This document shows positions 33,114 to 41,725 of a DNA stretch of 64,000 nt, piece by piece. The position numbers were made by a program, and so were the translations under genes. The DNA is from Bosea sp. 124 (GTDB lineage: Bacteria > Pseudomonadota > Alphaproteobacteria > Rhizobiales > Beijerinckiaceae), in NCBI RefSeq assembly GCF_003046175.1, contig NZ_PZZM01000001.1, positions 1,063,001-1,127,000 of the forward strand, read 5' to 3'. Below the pieces are notes generated by a model. The model had not been told where the DNA came from and did not search any database. It was given only the letters and a program-made list of their open reading frames with translations. Position 1 is the stretch's first letter. Each line of letters begins with the position of its first letter.

Positions 33114-35363
33114 TTAACGCGCAACGATTTTGTCGATCGTGATCGGCAGGCTTCGGATGCGTTTGCCGGTGGCGTGATGCACCGCGTTGGCAATGGCGGC
33201 GGCTGTCCCGACGATACCGATCTCGCCGAGGCCTTTGACGCCGATCGGGCTCGCCTTGTCGTCATGCTCTTCGACGAAGTTCACCTCGACCTCGTGGACA
33301 TCGGCATTGGCGGGGACGTGATACTCGGCCAGGGAGTGGTTCATGATCCGGCCGAGCGCATGGTCGGTCAGCGTTTCTTCGTGGAGCGCCATGCCCATCC
33401 CCCAAACGACGCCGCCGATGATCTGGCTGCGAGCCGTCTTGGGGTTGAGGATGCGGCCGGCCGCGACAGCGTTGACGATCCGGGTCACGCGCAACACGCC
33501 CAGATCCTGGTCAATGCGCACCTCCGCGAACACCGCGGCATGGGTGTAGGTCGAGTGGCTCTTCGGCAACATCATACCTATCAGGCCGGGCCCGGCCGAT
33601 TCCTCGGCTTCGACCTGAGTGTTTCCGCCCGAAGCGATGGCATCAGCCAGCGAAACTGACCTGTTGGCATCGACGCGCATGACGATCCGACCGTCCGTGA
33701 ATGCGACATCGTCGATCCCGACGTCGGCAAGGGGCGAGCCGTCGATTTTGCTCGCCTGTTTGAGCAGGTTTGCCCTTAGGGTCTGACAGGCCGCCATCAC
33801 CGCACTGCCTGCGGACGCCGCTGTCCAGGATCCGCCCTGGACGGGCGAGGCCGGCAACGATGAATCCCCCAGCGCGACAGTAACGTCCTCCATCGCAAGT
33901 CCGAGCGCATCGGCGGCGATCTGAGTTAGGATGGTGTAGGTTCCGGTGCCGATATCAGACGTGGCGCAGGAGATTTCGAGCTTGCCCTCAGCGCTAAGCA
34001 CCGCCCGCGCCGACGTCTTCATCATGTTGGCCTCCCAGACGCCGCTGGCCATGCCCCAGCCGATCAGTTCGCGGCCGTCGCGCATCGAGCGCGGTTCCGG
34101 GTTGCGCTTGGTCCAACCGAAGCGCTCGGCGCCCTGCCGGTAGCAGGCCCGCAGTTCCTTCGAGCTGAAGGGAACGTCATCGTTTTCGTCGCGTTCGGCA
34201 TAATTGAGCAGCCGAAGTTCCACCGGATCGACTCCGGTCGCGACGGCGAGCTCGTCCATCGCGCTTTCCAGCGCGAACATGCCGAGCGGCGCGCCTGGCG
34301 CGCGCATGTCGCCGGGCGAATAGATGTCGAGCTTTGCAAGCTCATAGCGGAGATCGACATTGGGCGCGGGGTAGAGCAACCCCGACCAGTTGACGACGAC
34401 CTCCTGATGATCCTCGAACCGCGATGTCGCAGCGACGGCCTGATGCTGGATCGAGTGCAGCCTGCCGTCCTCTCCTGCCCCCAGCGAGAGCACGTTGATC
34501 GTCTCGGGACGGTGCACGTGGGAGAACATTTGCTGGCGCGTCATCTCCAGCCGGACCGAACGTTCGAGCGCGAGCGAGGCCATCACTGCCAGGAAGAGCT
34601 GATGTTGCGGGCGAAGGCCCGCGCCGAAGCCGCCGCCAACAAAGGGGGCCACGACTCTGACATCGTCACTCGAGAGGCCGAAGACGCTTGCGACATAGGC
34701 CTGGCTGTTCTGCACGCCTTGCGTCTTGTCGTGCACGGTGATCCTTCCGTCGCCGTCCCAGATTACGGTCGTGGCGTGCGGCTCCATCGGATTGTGGTGC
34801 TCGGTCGCGATCGTGTATTCGCCCCCGACGCGCACGGGCGCTTCGCCGAACGCCTTGATCGCGTCGCCACGTGGCTTGGGCGGGGGGGCGATGCCGCTGC
34901 GCTTCTTGGGCGGCTCGTAGCTGTCGCGACGGGCCCGGCTAAGATCGGTCTCGTGCGGCTGCTCGTCATAGGTCACGCGCAGCAACGAAGCCGCATGGCG
35001 CGCGACGTCGAAGCTCTCCGCCACGACCAAGGCGATCGGCTGGCCGCTAAACTGCACCTCGTCGCTGTAGAGTGGCCGGAATGGCGAACCGGGCGGCCCG
35101 ACCATGTCCTGGTATTTGTAGGAGAACCAAGCCGTCTTCGGCCTGTTCTCGTGGGTGAAGATTTTGATGACGCCCGGCACCGACTCGGCGCTTGCCGTAT
35201 CGATGCCGGTGATCCGGCCGCGCGCGATGCCGCTGTCGACGATGTAAGCGTGCGCGAGATCGGCGGCCGTGAACTCGGCGGCATAGGTTGCCTTGCCGGT
35301 GACCTTGGCGGGACCATCAACGCGGCTGCGGGGCGAGCCGATATGGGTGTCGTTCTTCAACAT
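33114..35363 (-). CDS. paoC: Aldehyde oxidase/xanthine dehydrogenase-type molybdopterin subunit (PaoC type)
   Basis: 749 residues. This is the large subunit that binds the molybdenum cofactor and the aldehyde substrate. The small N-terminal domain is at about 10-120. Conserved pieces then include GGGFGAGLRPQHQLFLAVMA, the QGGSWTAASAGSAV segment and the C-terminal GVKGLGEIGIVGTAAAIANA with the catalytic Glu. Length and order match E. coli PaoC. It is the third gene of a three-gene operon; the ATG at 35363 is 14 nt beyond the stop of the FAD subunit gene. No XdhC/PaoD-type maturation factor is in the window. Confidence 0.92.
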   Translation of the reverse strand: MLKNDTHIGSPRSRVDGPAKVTGKATYAAEFTAADLAHAYIVDSGIARGRITGIDTASAESVPGVIKIFTHENRPKTAWFSYKYQDMVGPPGSPFRPLYSDEVQFSGQPIALVVAESFDVARHAASLLRVTYDEQPHETDLSRARRDSYEPPKKRSGIAPPPKPRGDAIKAFGEAPVRVGGEYTIATEHHNPMEPHATTVIWDGDGRITVHDKTQGVQNSQAYVASVFGLSSDDVRVVAPFVGGGFGAGLRPQHQLFLAVMASLALERSVRLEMTRQQMFSHVHRPETINVLSLGAGEDGRLHSIQHQAVAATSRFEDHQEVVVNWSGLLYPAPNVDLRYELAKLDIYSPGDMRAPGAPLGMFALESAMDELAVATGVDPVELRLLNYAERDENDDVPFSSKELRACYRQGAERFGWTKRNPEPRSMRDGRELIGWGMASGVWEANMMKTSARAVLSAEGKLEISCATSDIGTGTYTILTQIAADALGLAMEDVTVALGDSSLPASPVQGGSWTAASAGSAVMAACQTLRANLLKQASKIDGSPLADVGIDDVAFTDGRIVMRVDANRSVSLADAIASGGNTQVEAEESAGPGLIGMMLPKSHSTYTHAAVFAEVRIDQDLGVLRVTRIVNAVAAGRILNPKTARSQIIGGVVWGMGMALHEETLTDHALGRIMNHSLAEYHVPANADVHEVEVNFVEEHDDKASPIGVKGLGEIGIVGTAAAIANAVHHATGKRIRSLPITIDKIVAR

Positions 35364-35376
35364 GGTCTCAAGCCTT

Positions 35377-36402
35377 TCAGGCGATACGCTTGTCGGTCTG
35401 CGATTGCGGCGTTCCGGCTGCCGCCTGCGTCAGGGCGCGAATGATGGCAGGCCGTGCCAGATCGATCTTGAAGGCGTTGTGCTCGTAGCCTTGCGCGCCG
35501 GCGAGGAGGAGGTCGGCTGCACCGGCGAACACCGTCTCGTCCGCGGCCTTTCCGGCAAGCGACGCTTCGACGTCGTCGCGGCGCCAGGGCTTGTGCGCGA
35601 CGCCGCCGAGGGCGATCCGCGCCGACTTGATCACGGCGTCCTCCACCTCGAGCGCAGCGGCGACCGAAACAAGAGCAAAGGCATAGGACAGCCGATCGCG
35701 CAGCTTCAGATAGCTGTAGTGGCCGGCATAGTTGCAGCTGGCCCGCGGCAGCACGACCGCCACGACGATCTCCCCAGGCTGCAGAGTATTGTCCCGCTGC
35801 GGCTCGTCACCCGGAAGCCGATGATACTGTGCGAAGGGTATGACGCGCTCGCTTCCGGGCCCCGCGACGTGCACCTCGGCCTGAAGTGCCGCCAGCGCGA
35901 CGCACATGTCGGAGGGGTGCGTGGCGATGCAGTGCTCGCTGGCGCCCAGAATGGCATGGATGCGGTTGAGACCGCCGATCGCGGAGCAGCCTGATCCCGG
36001 CTCGCGCTTGTTGCAGGGCGTTGCCACATCGGTGAAGTAATAGCAGCGGGTACGCTGGTTCAGGTTGCCACCCGTCGTCGCGGCATTGCGTAGCTGCGGC
36101 GTCGCACCCGCTAGAATCGCGCTCGCAAGGAGGGGAAACCGGTCATTGACGCGCTGATCGGAGGCGACGGTCGTGTTGAGCACGAGTGCGCCGATGCGCA
36201 AGGATCCGTCGGTTGTCTCGCTGATGCCTTTCAGCGCGTCGATGCGCGTGACGTCGACCAGTGTCGCGGGGGCCTCGACGTTGTACTTCATCAGGTCGAC
36301 GAGATTGGTGCCGCCTGCAATGACGCGCGCAGTAGGCTCAGCGCAGAGCGCCTTGACGGCGTCGTCCACGGTGCTGGCCCGGTAGTAGGAAAAGCGGTTC
36401 AT
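35377..36402 (-). CDS. paoB: FAD-binding subunit of aldehyde oxidase (PaoB type)
   Basis: 341 residues. It binds FAD, as seen in ARVIAGGTNLVDLMKYN and ATPQLRNAATTGGNLNQRT. A Cys-rich loop follows (Cys in RCYYFTDVATPCNKREPGSG, then GCSAIGG and a later Cys in SEHCIATHPSDM). Like PaoB it should therefore hold an additional [4Fe-4S] cluster, absent from most xanthine dehydrogenase FAD subunits. The ATG ending at 36402 overlaps the stop of the iron-sulfur subunit gene (ATGA). Confidence 0.92.
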   Translation of the reverse strand: MNRFSYYRASTVDDAVKALCAEPTARVIAGGTNLVDLMKYNVEAPATLVDVTRIDALKGISETTDGSLRIGALVLNTTVASDQRVNDRFPLLASAILAGATPQLRNAATTGGNLNQRTRCYYFTDVATPCNKREPGSGCSAIGGLNRIHAILGASEHCIATHPSDMCVALAALQAEVHVAGPGSERVIPFAQYHRLPGDEPQRDNTLQPGEIVVAVVLPRASCNYAGHYSYLKLRDRLSYAFALVSVAAALEVEDAVIKSARIALGGVAHKPWRRDDVEASLAGKAADETVFAGAADLLLAGAQGYEHNAFKIDLARPAIIRALTQAAAGTPQSQTDKRIA

Positions 36403-36917
36403 TCCGCGGCCTCCTTCATCAACTGGCCGCGCTGCACGAGCACGTCTTCGATCGCATCGACGATGTTGGGGTAGGCGCCGCAACGGCAGATGTTACCGCT
36501 CATATGCTCGCGGATCTCCTCGCGAGTCGTCGCGTGCCCTTCCTCGATCAGCGCCACGCCGGAGCAGATCTGGCCCGGCGTGCAATAGCCGCACTGGAAG
36601 GCGTCGCGTTCGATGAAGGCGGCTTGGAGCGGATGCAGCGCGCCGCCCTGCGACAGCCCCTCGATGGTGGTGATCGCCTTGCCGTCCTGCATCACCGCAA
36701 GCTGCAGGCAGCTGTTGATCCGCTGCCCGTCAATGATCACCGTACAGGCGCCGCACTGGCCGTGGTCGCAACCCTTCTTCGTGCCGGTGAGGAGAAGATC
36801 GTGGCGCAGGAGGTCCAGCAGGGTCGTGGCCGGCGACACCTCCAGCGTCCGCTTATCACCGTTCAAGGTGATCTCGATTGGCACGGTCTGCGTCCCGACA
36901 ATGGCATGAACGGGCAA
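36399..36917 (-). CDS. paoA: 2Fe-2S subunit of aldehyde oxidase (PaoA type)
   Basis: 172 residues from a TTG at 36917, which follows GGAGAG by 7 nt. Upstream frame is open but not family-like. The plant-type ferredoxin cluster motif CDHGQCGACTV and a fourth Cys in NSCLQLAV are present. So is the second cluster domain, with CGYCTPGQICSG and CRCGAYPNIVDAIED. The protein carries electrons from the Mo centre to FAD. No twin-arginine signal is seen, unlike E. coli PaoA, so this enzyme would be cytoplasmic unless the start is wrong. First gene of paoABC; an EcfG-like promoter lies at 37002-37026. Confidence 0.9.
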   Translation of the reverse strand: MPVHAIVGTQTVPIEITLNGDKRTLEVSPATTLLDLLRHDLLLTGTKKGCDHGQCGACTVIIDGQRINSCLQLAVMQDGKAITTIEGLSQGGALHPLQAAFIERDAFQCGYCTPGQICSGVALIEEGHATTREEIREHMSGNICRCGAYPNIVDAIEDVLVQRGQLMKEAAE

Positions 36918-37001
36918 GGGCGTCTCTCCTGCGATCTGCGGCGAAATTGGCGCGATCAGGAGGCGGCAAGTGCCAACGGATCCGCGGCCGGATGCCCTCA
37001 C

Positions 37002-37026
37002 AACAGGGTCAGTCCCCGCATGTTCC
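37002..37026 (-). promoter_or_regulatory. EcfG-like promoter of paoABC
   Basis: Minus strand: GGAAC (37026-37022), 16 nt, TGTT (37005-37002). One base off the -10 consensus and 85 nt from the proposed start, so weakly supported. Confidence 0.3.
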
Positions 37027-37039
37027 GCAGGTTCGGATT

Positions 37040-37064
37040 GGAACAGTTCCGCAGTGGTTGTGTT
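37040..37064 (+). promoter_or_regulatory. EcfG-like promoter of the catalase-family gene
   Basis: GGAAC (37040-37044), 16 nt, TGTT (37061-37064), one base off consensus, 43 nt before the GTG at 37108. It is divergent from the paoABC site. Confidence 0.3.
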
Positions 37065-37107
37065 GGCCAGAGGGGCGAGCTGAAGACGCCCGCGATGGAG
37101 ATCAGAC

Positions 37108-38217
37108 GTGACCCGCCTCAACCCTTCGATCGCACCAATCCGGTACCATCCTGGTGTCGAGCAGCCCGAAGCCGATGAGGCCGCCACGGCAGATGCCCTC
37201 GTCGCCACGCTTCGCTCGATCAGCGAAACGACGTTTAAAGATGGTGGCCCTCCGTTGCGCAGCGTCCATGCCAAGAGCCATGCCCTGCTTAAGGGCGAGA
37301 TCGAGGTCATGGCCGGTCTGCATCCGGTGCTCGCTCAGGGTCTGTTCGCCCAACCCGCGATCTATCCCGCGGTGATGAGGGTCTCGACGATCCCCGGCGA
37401 CGTGCTCGATGACAATGTCTCTGTTCCGCGCGGACTCGCCCTCAAGATCATCGGCGTGCCGGGCGAACGGCTCGACGGATCCGAGAACGATGCCACGCAG
37501 GATTTCGTGATGGGCAACGGGCCGGTCTTCGCGGCACCGACCGGCAAGGCATTCTTGAAGAGCCTGAAGCTTGTCGCCGCGACAACCGACAGGGCCGAAG
37601 GAGCCAAGAAGGTGCTGTCCTCTGTCCTCCAGCGCGTCGAGAAAATGGCTGAGGCCTTCGGAGGCCGCAGCGCAACGTTGATCGCGATGGGTGGCCACCC
37701 GGAAACCAACCCGCTCGGCGAGACGTATTTCACGCAAGCGCCCCTGCTCTATGGCGACTACATCGCCAAGTTCGGACTATTCCCGGTCTCGCCGGAGCTG
37801 ATCGCGTTGGCCAATGCCAAGGTTGATCTCGCGGGCAAGCCGGACGGACTCCGAGAGGCGGCGGTTGATTTCTTCCATGCCCATGGCGGTGTCTGGGAAT
37901 TGCGCGCGCAGCTTTGCACTGACCTCAAGACGATGCCGGTCGAGGATGCGACGGTCCAATGGCCCGAGGATAAAAGCCCCTATGTCGCCGTGGCGCGCGT
38001 GAACGTGAAGCCTCAGGAAGCGTGGAGCGAGGCGAAATCGCAGGCGTTCGACGACGGCTTGACGTTCAGCCCATGGCATGGCCTCAAGGCCCATCGGCCG
38101 CTCGGCTCGATCATGCGGCTTCGCAAGCCTGCCTATACGATGTCGGCCCGCTTCCGCTTCGAGCGAAACGGCTGCCCGATGCGCGAACCCAACGGAGACA
38201 GGGACATCGCGGGATGA
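37108..38217 (+). CDS. Catalase-family (SrpA-like) heme protein
   Basis: 369 residues. GTG at 37108, preceded by GGAG. The family shares the catalase core but is shorter: KSHALLKGEIEVMAGL near the N-terminus holds the distal-pocket His region, QDFVMGNGPVFAA aligns with the catalase segment carrying the distal Asn, and FSPWHGLKAHRPLGSIMRLR replaces the usual Tyr-ligand region. Peroxidase or mini-catalase activity is expected for the family; some members act on organic peroxides. It is divergent from paoABC, whose enzyme makes hydrogen peroxide when it uses oxygen, so the pairing makes sense. Confidence 0.85.
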   Translation: MTRLNPSIAPIRYHPGVEQPEADEAATADALVATLRSISETTFKDGGPPLRSVHAKSHALLKGEIEVMAGLHPVLAQGLFAQPAIYPAVMRVSTIPGDVLDDNVSVPRGLALKIIGVPGERLDGSENDATQDFVMGNGPVFAAPTGKAFLKSLKLVAATTDRAEGAKKVLSSVLQRVEKMAEAFGGRSATLIAMGGHPETNPLGETYFTQAPLLYGDYIAKFGLFPVSPELIALANAKVDLAGKPDGLREAAVDFFHAHGGVWELRAQLCTDLKTMPVEDATVQWPEDKSPYVAVARVNVKPQEAWSEAKSQAFDDGLTFSPWHGLKAHRPLGSIMRLRKPAYTMSARFRFERNGCPMREPNGDRDIAG

Positions 38218-38552
38218 ATATGCCGTTGGATCGCAGATCCACGCGGTGATGCGCGCTGGCACGTCGAAGCTGGCCCGCCGGCAGTAGCGTGCCTTAGTCC
38301 CAACGACGACTGCGCGGTCGCCGGAACTCCCGAGACCGAGGCTCTTGGCGAACTGAGCGCCGCCCGCATTCGGGTCGATGTGGTCAAGGTAGCGTACGCG
38401 AGCGTGGGCCCGTCTGGTGGAACGACGGCGCGCCCGCGCGAATCGTCACATGGCTAAAACCCGCCCTACGCAGAATGCGCGGCGGTCTTGAATAAGAGCA
38501 GGAGCGAGACATAAATCGATGCGAACTAGTGCCGAGCCGCAAGGAGGGCGGC
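38218..38552. other. Intergenic region, nothing convincing
   Basis: 335 nt between the catalase-family gene and the 82-residue protein gene. A minus-strand frame is open across about 38220-38400 and reads protein-like in places, but has no supported start and no recognised family. No RNA gene or promoter seen. Confidence 0.4.
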
Positions 38553-38801
38553 ATGCGAAAGCAGACGGTTGCATTGACGACCCGTGTAGGGGCCGAAGGG
38601 CCGTACCGAGTTGATCTGCCGCTCGATCCAGGTTCCCTTAACGAGCGCTTGTTCGACATTGGCCTGTGGCTTGTTGAACGCAGCATTCCCCACCAGGCCC
38701 GCGTCTTGATGGAGCCGGAGCACGAACGCGTCCGGGTCAGCTTCCTTGATCCGGACGATGCGAAAGATTTCCGCGCACGTTTTGGGACCCGTCTCAACTA
38801 A
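38553..38801 (+). CDS. Hypothetical 82-residue protein
   Basis: The ATG at 38553 follows AAGGAGGG by 5 nt, a strong ribosome site. The protein is basic and soluble, with a strand-like first third (RKQTVALTTRVGAEGPYRVD) and a later RVRVSFLDPDDAKDFRARFG motif. No family recognised. Monocistronic as far as seen. Confidence 0.6.
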   Translation: MRKQTVALTTRVGAEGPYRVDLPLDPGSLNERLFDIGLWLVERSIPHQARVLMEPEHERVRVSFLDPDDAKDFRARFGTRLN

Positions 38802-38952
38802 AGATGCCACGCTGCGCGGATCGGATTGCATCGGCGCCGTTGGATTACAGCTCGTTGGCTCTGCTGCTTGGCGTGGAGTTTGACATGGCCAAGCGCATGA
38901 TGCCCGCCGGTGTCGGCGGGGATGTCGCGAAGAGCGCCGTCGTCACGCGGCG

Positions 38953-39150
38953 CCCAAGCCGCCGGCAGGTGAGCTACCCGTCGCTCCTATGCCCGACCCG
39001 ATCGAGCCTTGTCGGGTGCTCACGGCAGCCAAGCCGCCAAAAGCGACGACTGGGCGTTGGAGATCAAGCGGAGCGAGTAACGACTTACCGTCCAGATCGA
39101 ACGCGGCAAAATCCGCATCGTTGTGTGGCCTGAAAGCTATGATCGGTGGC
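38953..39150 (+). pseudogene. Remnant of an ATP-dependent DNA ligase (LigD-type)
   Basis: Translation gives KPPAGELPVAPMPDPIEPC. After a one-base frameshift near 39040 it gives DDWALEIK-R-S-E-stop-R-L-T-V-Q-I-E-R-G-K. This aligns with the linker and nucleotidyltransferase motif I of LigD/LigB-type ligases (EIKxDGYR), with the Tyr codon turned into TAA at 39078. Only about 65 codons are recognisable. The match is by pattern only; the catalytic Lys is kept but the frame is destroyed. The intact LigD is about 30 kb away, so this is a relic of an additional ligase gene. Confidence 0.45.
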
Positions 39151-39207
39151 TGTCGGCGAAGTGTGCTCCGATCTCCCCTCGGAACTCGAAATCCGTGCTC
39201 TCCTGCC

Positions 39208-39233
39208 GGAACTTAGAGCCGTTCCATTTCGTT
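39208..39233 (+). promoter_or_regulatory. EcfG-type promoter of katE
   Basis: GGAAC (39208-39212), 17 nt, CGTT (39230-39233): perfect match, 39 nt before the ATG at 39273. Confidence 0.65.
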
Positions 39234-39272
39234 CGCCTAGCAGCCTCAGCACCCGAACGAAGGACAAGATTC

Positions 39273-41369
39273 ATGGCCCGTTCCCCGCGCAACGACACGA
39301 CCCCTACGAGAGCCATCTCCGGCAATGGGGGCGAACTGCACCAGACGGCATCGGCGCCGGAGGCCCGCATCACGACCAATCACGGCGTCCCCGTTAGCGA
39401 CAACCAGAATTCACTGAAGGCAGGCGGTCGCGGGCCGACACTGCTCGAGGACTTCGTGCTGCGCGAGAAGATCCAGCATTTCGATCATGAGCGCATCCCC
39501 GAGCGCATCGTCCATGCGCGTGGCTCGGCGGCCCACGGTTTTTTCGAGTTGACGGAGTCGCTCAGCGAATTCACCCGCGCCCGGGTGTTGACCGAGGTCG
39601 GCGTTAAGACCGAGGTCTTCACCCGCTTCTCGACTGTCGCCGGCGGTGCGGGCTCGGTCGACACGCCCCGCGACGTGCGGGGCTTCGCGGTCAAGTTCTA
39701 CACCAATGAAGGCAACTGGGATCTCGTCGGCAACAACATCCCGGTCTTCTTCATCCAGGACGCGATCAAGTTTCCCGACCTGATCCATGCCGTGAAGATG
39801 GAGGCCGATCGCGGCTATCCGCAGGCAGCCAGCGCCCACGACACCTTCTGGGATTTCATCGGCCTGATGCCTGAATCCACGCATATGATCATGTGGGCGA
39901 TGTCCGATCGCACCATCCCGCGCTCGCTGCGGATGATCGAGGGTTTTGGCGTTAACACCTTCCGTCTGCTCAACGACAAGGACGAGCCGACCTTCGTCAA
40001 GTTTCATTGGCGTCCCAAGCTCGGCACGCAATCAACCTGTTGGGACGAGGCGGTGAAGATCGCCGGCGCCGACCCGGACTATCATCGCCGCGATCTGCAC
40101 GAAGCCATAGCCAAGGGCGATTTCCCGGAATGGGAATTCGGCGTGCAGCTGTTGAGCCAGGCCGACGCCGACGCGCTGCCCTTCGACATCCTGGATGCGA
40201 CCAAGGTGATCCCCGAGGAGCTTGTGCCGATCCGCATCATCGGGCGGATGGTGCTGAACCGCAACCCGGACAACTTCTTCGCCGAGACAGAGCAGGCCGC
40301 CTTCTTGCCGACCAACATGCCGCCGGGCATCGATGTCTCGGAAGACCCTCTGCTGCAAGGGCGCCTGTTCTCCTATCAGGACACGCAGCTCTCGCGCCTG
40401 GGAACCGTGAACTTCCACCAGATTCCGATCAACAGGGCCAAGGGCTGCCCCTTCCAGAATCTACAGCGCGACGGTCACATGCAGACGCAGGTCTTCACGG
40501 GCCGGGCGAACTATGAGCCCAACAGCTTGTCCGAGGCAGGGGAGAAAGGTGGCCCCCGCGAGGATCCCGTCGGTGGATTCCGTACGGCGGCGGTACCAGT
40601 CGAGAACCACAAGGTTCGTCTGCGCGCGGAAAGTTTTGCGGATCATTACAGCCACGCGCGCCTATTCTTCCGCTCTCAGAGCGAGATTGAGCAGGCCCAT
40701 ATGGCAAGCGCGTTCGTCTTCGAGCTGTCCAAGGTCGCGCTCGATCATGTCCGTAACCGCGTGATGTCCAACCTCGTCAATGTCGACGAAATGCTGGCGC
40801 AGCGCGTGGCCGCCGGCCTTGGCATGGCATTGCCGAAAGCGTCCAAACCCGCTGTGGCACCAGCCGACATGGAACCGTCACCCGCGCTCCGGATCGTCGG
40901 TAAGTATCCCGAGACGCTGAAGGGTAGATCGGTCGGCATCCTCGTCTCGGACGGTTCGGACGGGACTATGGTCGCAGCCGTCAGATCGGCAGTCGAAGGT
41001 GAGGGCGGAACGGTCAAGATCGTCGCGCCCAAGATCGGTGGCGTGAAGCTCAAGGACGGCAAGATGCTGAAGGTCGACGGACAGCTTGCTGGTTCGCCCT
41101 CGGTGATCTTCGACGCGGTCGCGATCATCCTCTCCGAGGCCGGCTGCCATACGCTAATGAAGGAAGGTGCAGCAATCGATTTCGCCAAGGATGCTTTCGG
41201 TCACCTCAAGGCGATCGGCCACAGCTCTGAAGCCAAGCCATTGCTCGACAAGGCCGGCGTCCAGGCGGACGAAGGCATCGTCGCGCTCGGCAAATCGGTC
41301 GAGGCATTTCTGGCTCCTGCACGCACGCGGCAGTGGGTTCGCGAGCCCAATGTCCGCATGCTGGCCTGA
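39273..41369 (+). CDS. katE: Large-subunit catalase KatE (HPII type)
   Basis: 698 residues. It breaks hydrogen peroxide into water and oxygen using heme. The catalase core (about 40-530) has RIVHARGSAAHGFFE with catalytic His88, GNNIPVFFIQDAIKFPDLIH with the distal Asn, and RLFSYQDTQLSRLG with the proximal heme-ligand Tyr. The extra C-terminal domain (about 560-698) with GRSVGILVSDGSDGTMVAAV is the flavodoxin-like fold of large catalases. The ATG at 39273 follows AAGGAC; the longer upstream frame overlaps the promoter. In E. coli katE depends on the stationary-phase sigma factor; here a perfect EcfG-type site takes that place. Confidence 0.97.
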   Translation: MARSPRNDTTPTRAISGNGGELHQTASAPEARITTNHGVPVSDNQNSLKAGGRGPTLLEDFVLREKIQHFDHERIPERIVHARGSAAHGFFELTESLSEFTRARVLTEVGVKTEVFTRFSTVAGGAGSVDTPRDVRGFAVKFYTNEGNWDLVGNNIPVFFIQDAIKFPDLIHAVKMEADRGYPQAASAHDTFWDFIGLMPESTHMIMWAMSDRTIPRSLRMIEGFGVNTFRLLNDKDEPTFVKFHWRPKLGTQSTCWDEAVKIAGADPDYHRRDLHEAIAKGDFPEWEFGVQLLSQADADALPFDILDATKVIPEELVPIRIIGRMVLNRNPDNFFAETEQAAFLPTNMPPGIDVSEDPLLQGRLFSYQDTQLSRLGTVNFHQIPINRAKGCPFQNLQRDGHMQTQVFTGRANYEPNSLSEAGEKGGPREDPVGGFRTAAVPVENHKVRLRAESFADHYSHARLFFRSQSEIEQAHMASAFVFELSKVALDHVRNRVMSNLVNVDEMLAQRVAAGLGMALPKASKPAVAPADMEPSPALRIVGKYPETLKGRSVGILVSDGSDGTMVAAVRSAVEGEGGTVKIVAPKIGGVKLKDGKMLKVDGQLAGSPSVIFDAVAIILSEAGCHTLMKEGAAIDFAKDAFGHLKAIGHSSEAKPLLDKAGVQADEGIVALGKSVEAFLAPARTRQWVREPNVRMLA

Positions 41370-41725
41370 CCATGCCGTTGCGCGAGGTAAAACGCCGCTT
41401 CTCAGTTACCTTTTTCCGCCACGAACGATATGTCGATGCAAAGCGGCAAGCCCAAGCACAGCCAGGACCAGAACGGCCCTGGCTGTGCGATCGCTTTGAT
41501 TCAGCCCGCATCGTGCGCCGCGCCGGGAGGAGATCGGCAGGACCGGCTCGTGATCGGAGGCGGTCGAGCCAGTTACGAGCAATTGACGCTAGCACGCCGA
41601 GCCGTGATGTCATCGGCAGCGAATATGTTGTCGATTTTGGTCAGCGGCCGGTCACTCACGATTCTCCAAGCCTGACGTTCAGTTCAAAGCGAGAAGTTTG
41701 AGTTTTGGTGCCGTGTCCGCCCTCA
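41370..41725. other. Intergenic region, nothing convincing
   Basis: 356 nt between katE and the SDR gene. One 81-codon plus-strand frame at 41430-41675 has no ribosome site and a composition unlike neighbouring genes. No RNA gene or terminator recognised. Confidence 0.4.

Larger units (their letters stand above)
38802..39272. other. Intergenic region with ligase remnant and katE promoter
   Basis: 471 nt. It contains the degraded ligase fragment (38953-39150) and the EcfG-type promoter of katE (39208-39233). No other gene supported. Confidence 0.5.

Noticed and set aside
34407..35444. 345-codon plus-strand frame opposite paoC
   Set aside because: Antisense shadow typical of high-GC genes; no domain pattern.
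41430..41675. 81-codon plus-strand frame between katE and the SDR gene
   Set aside because: No ribosome site, no recognised family and a composition unlike nearby genes; most likely chance.
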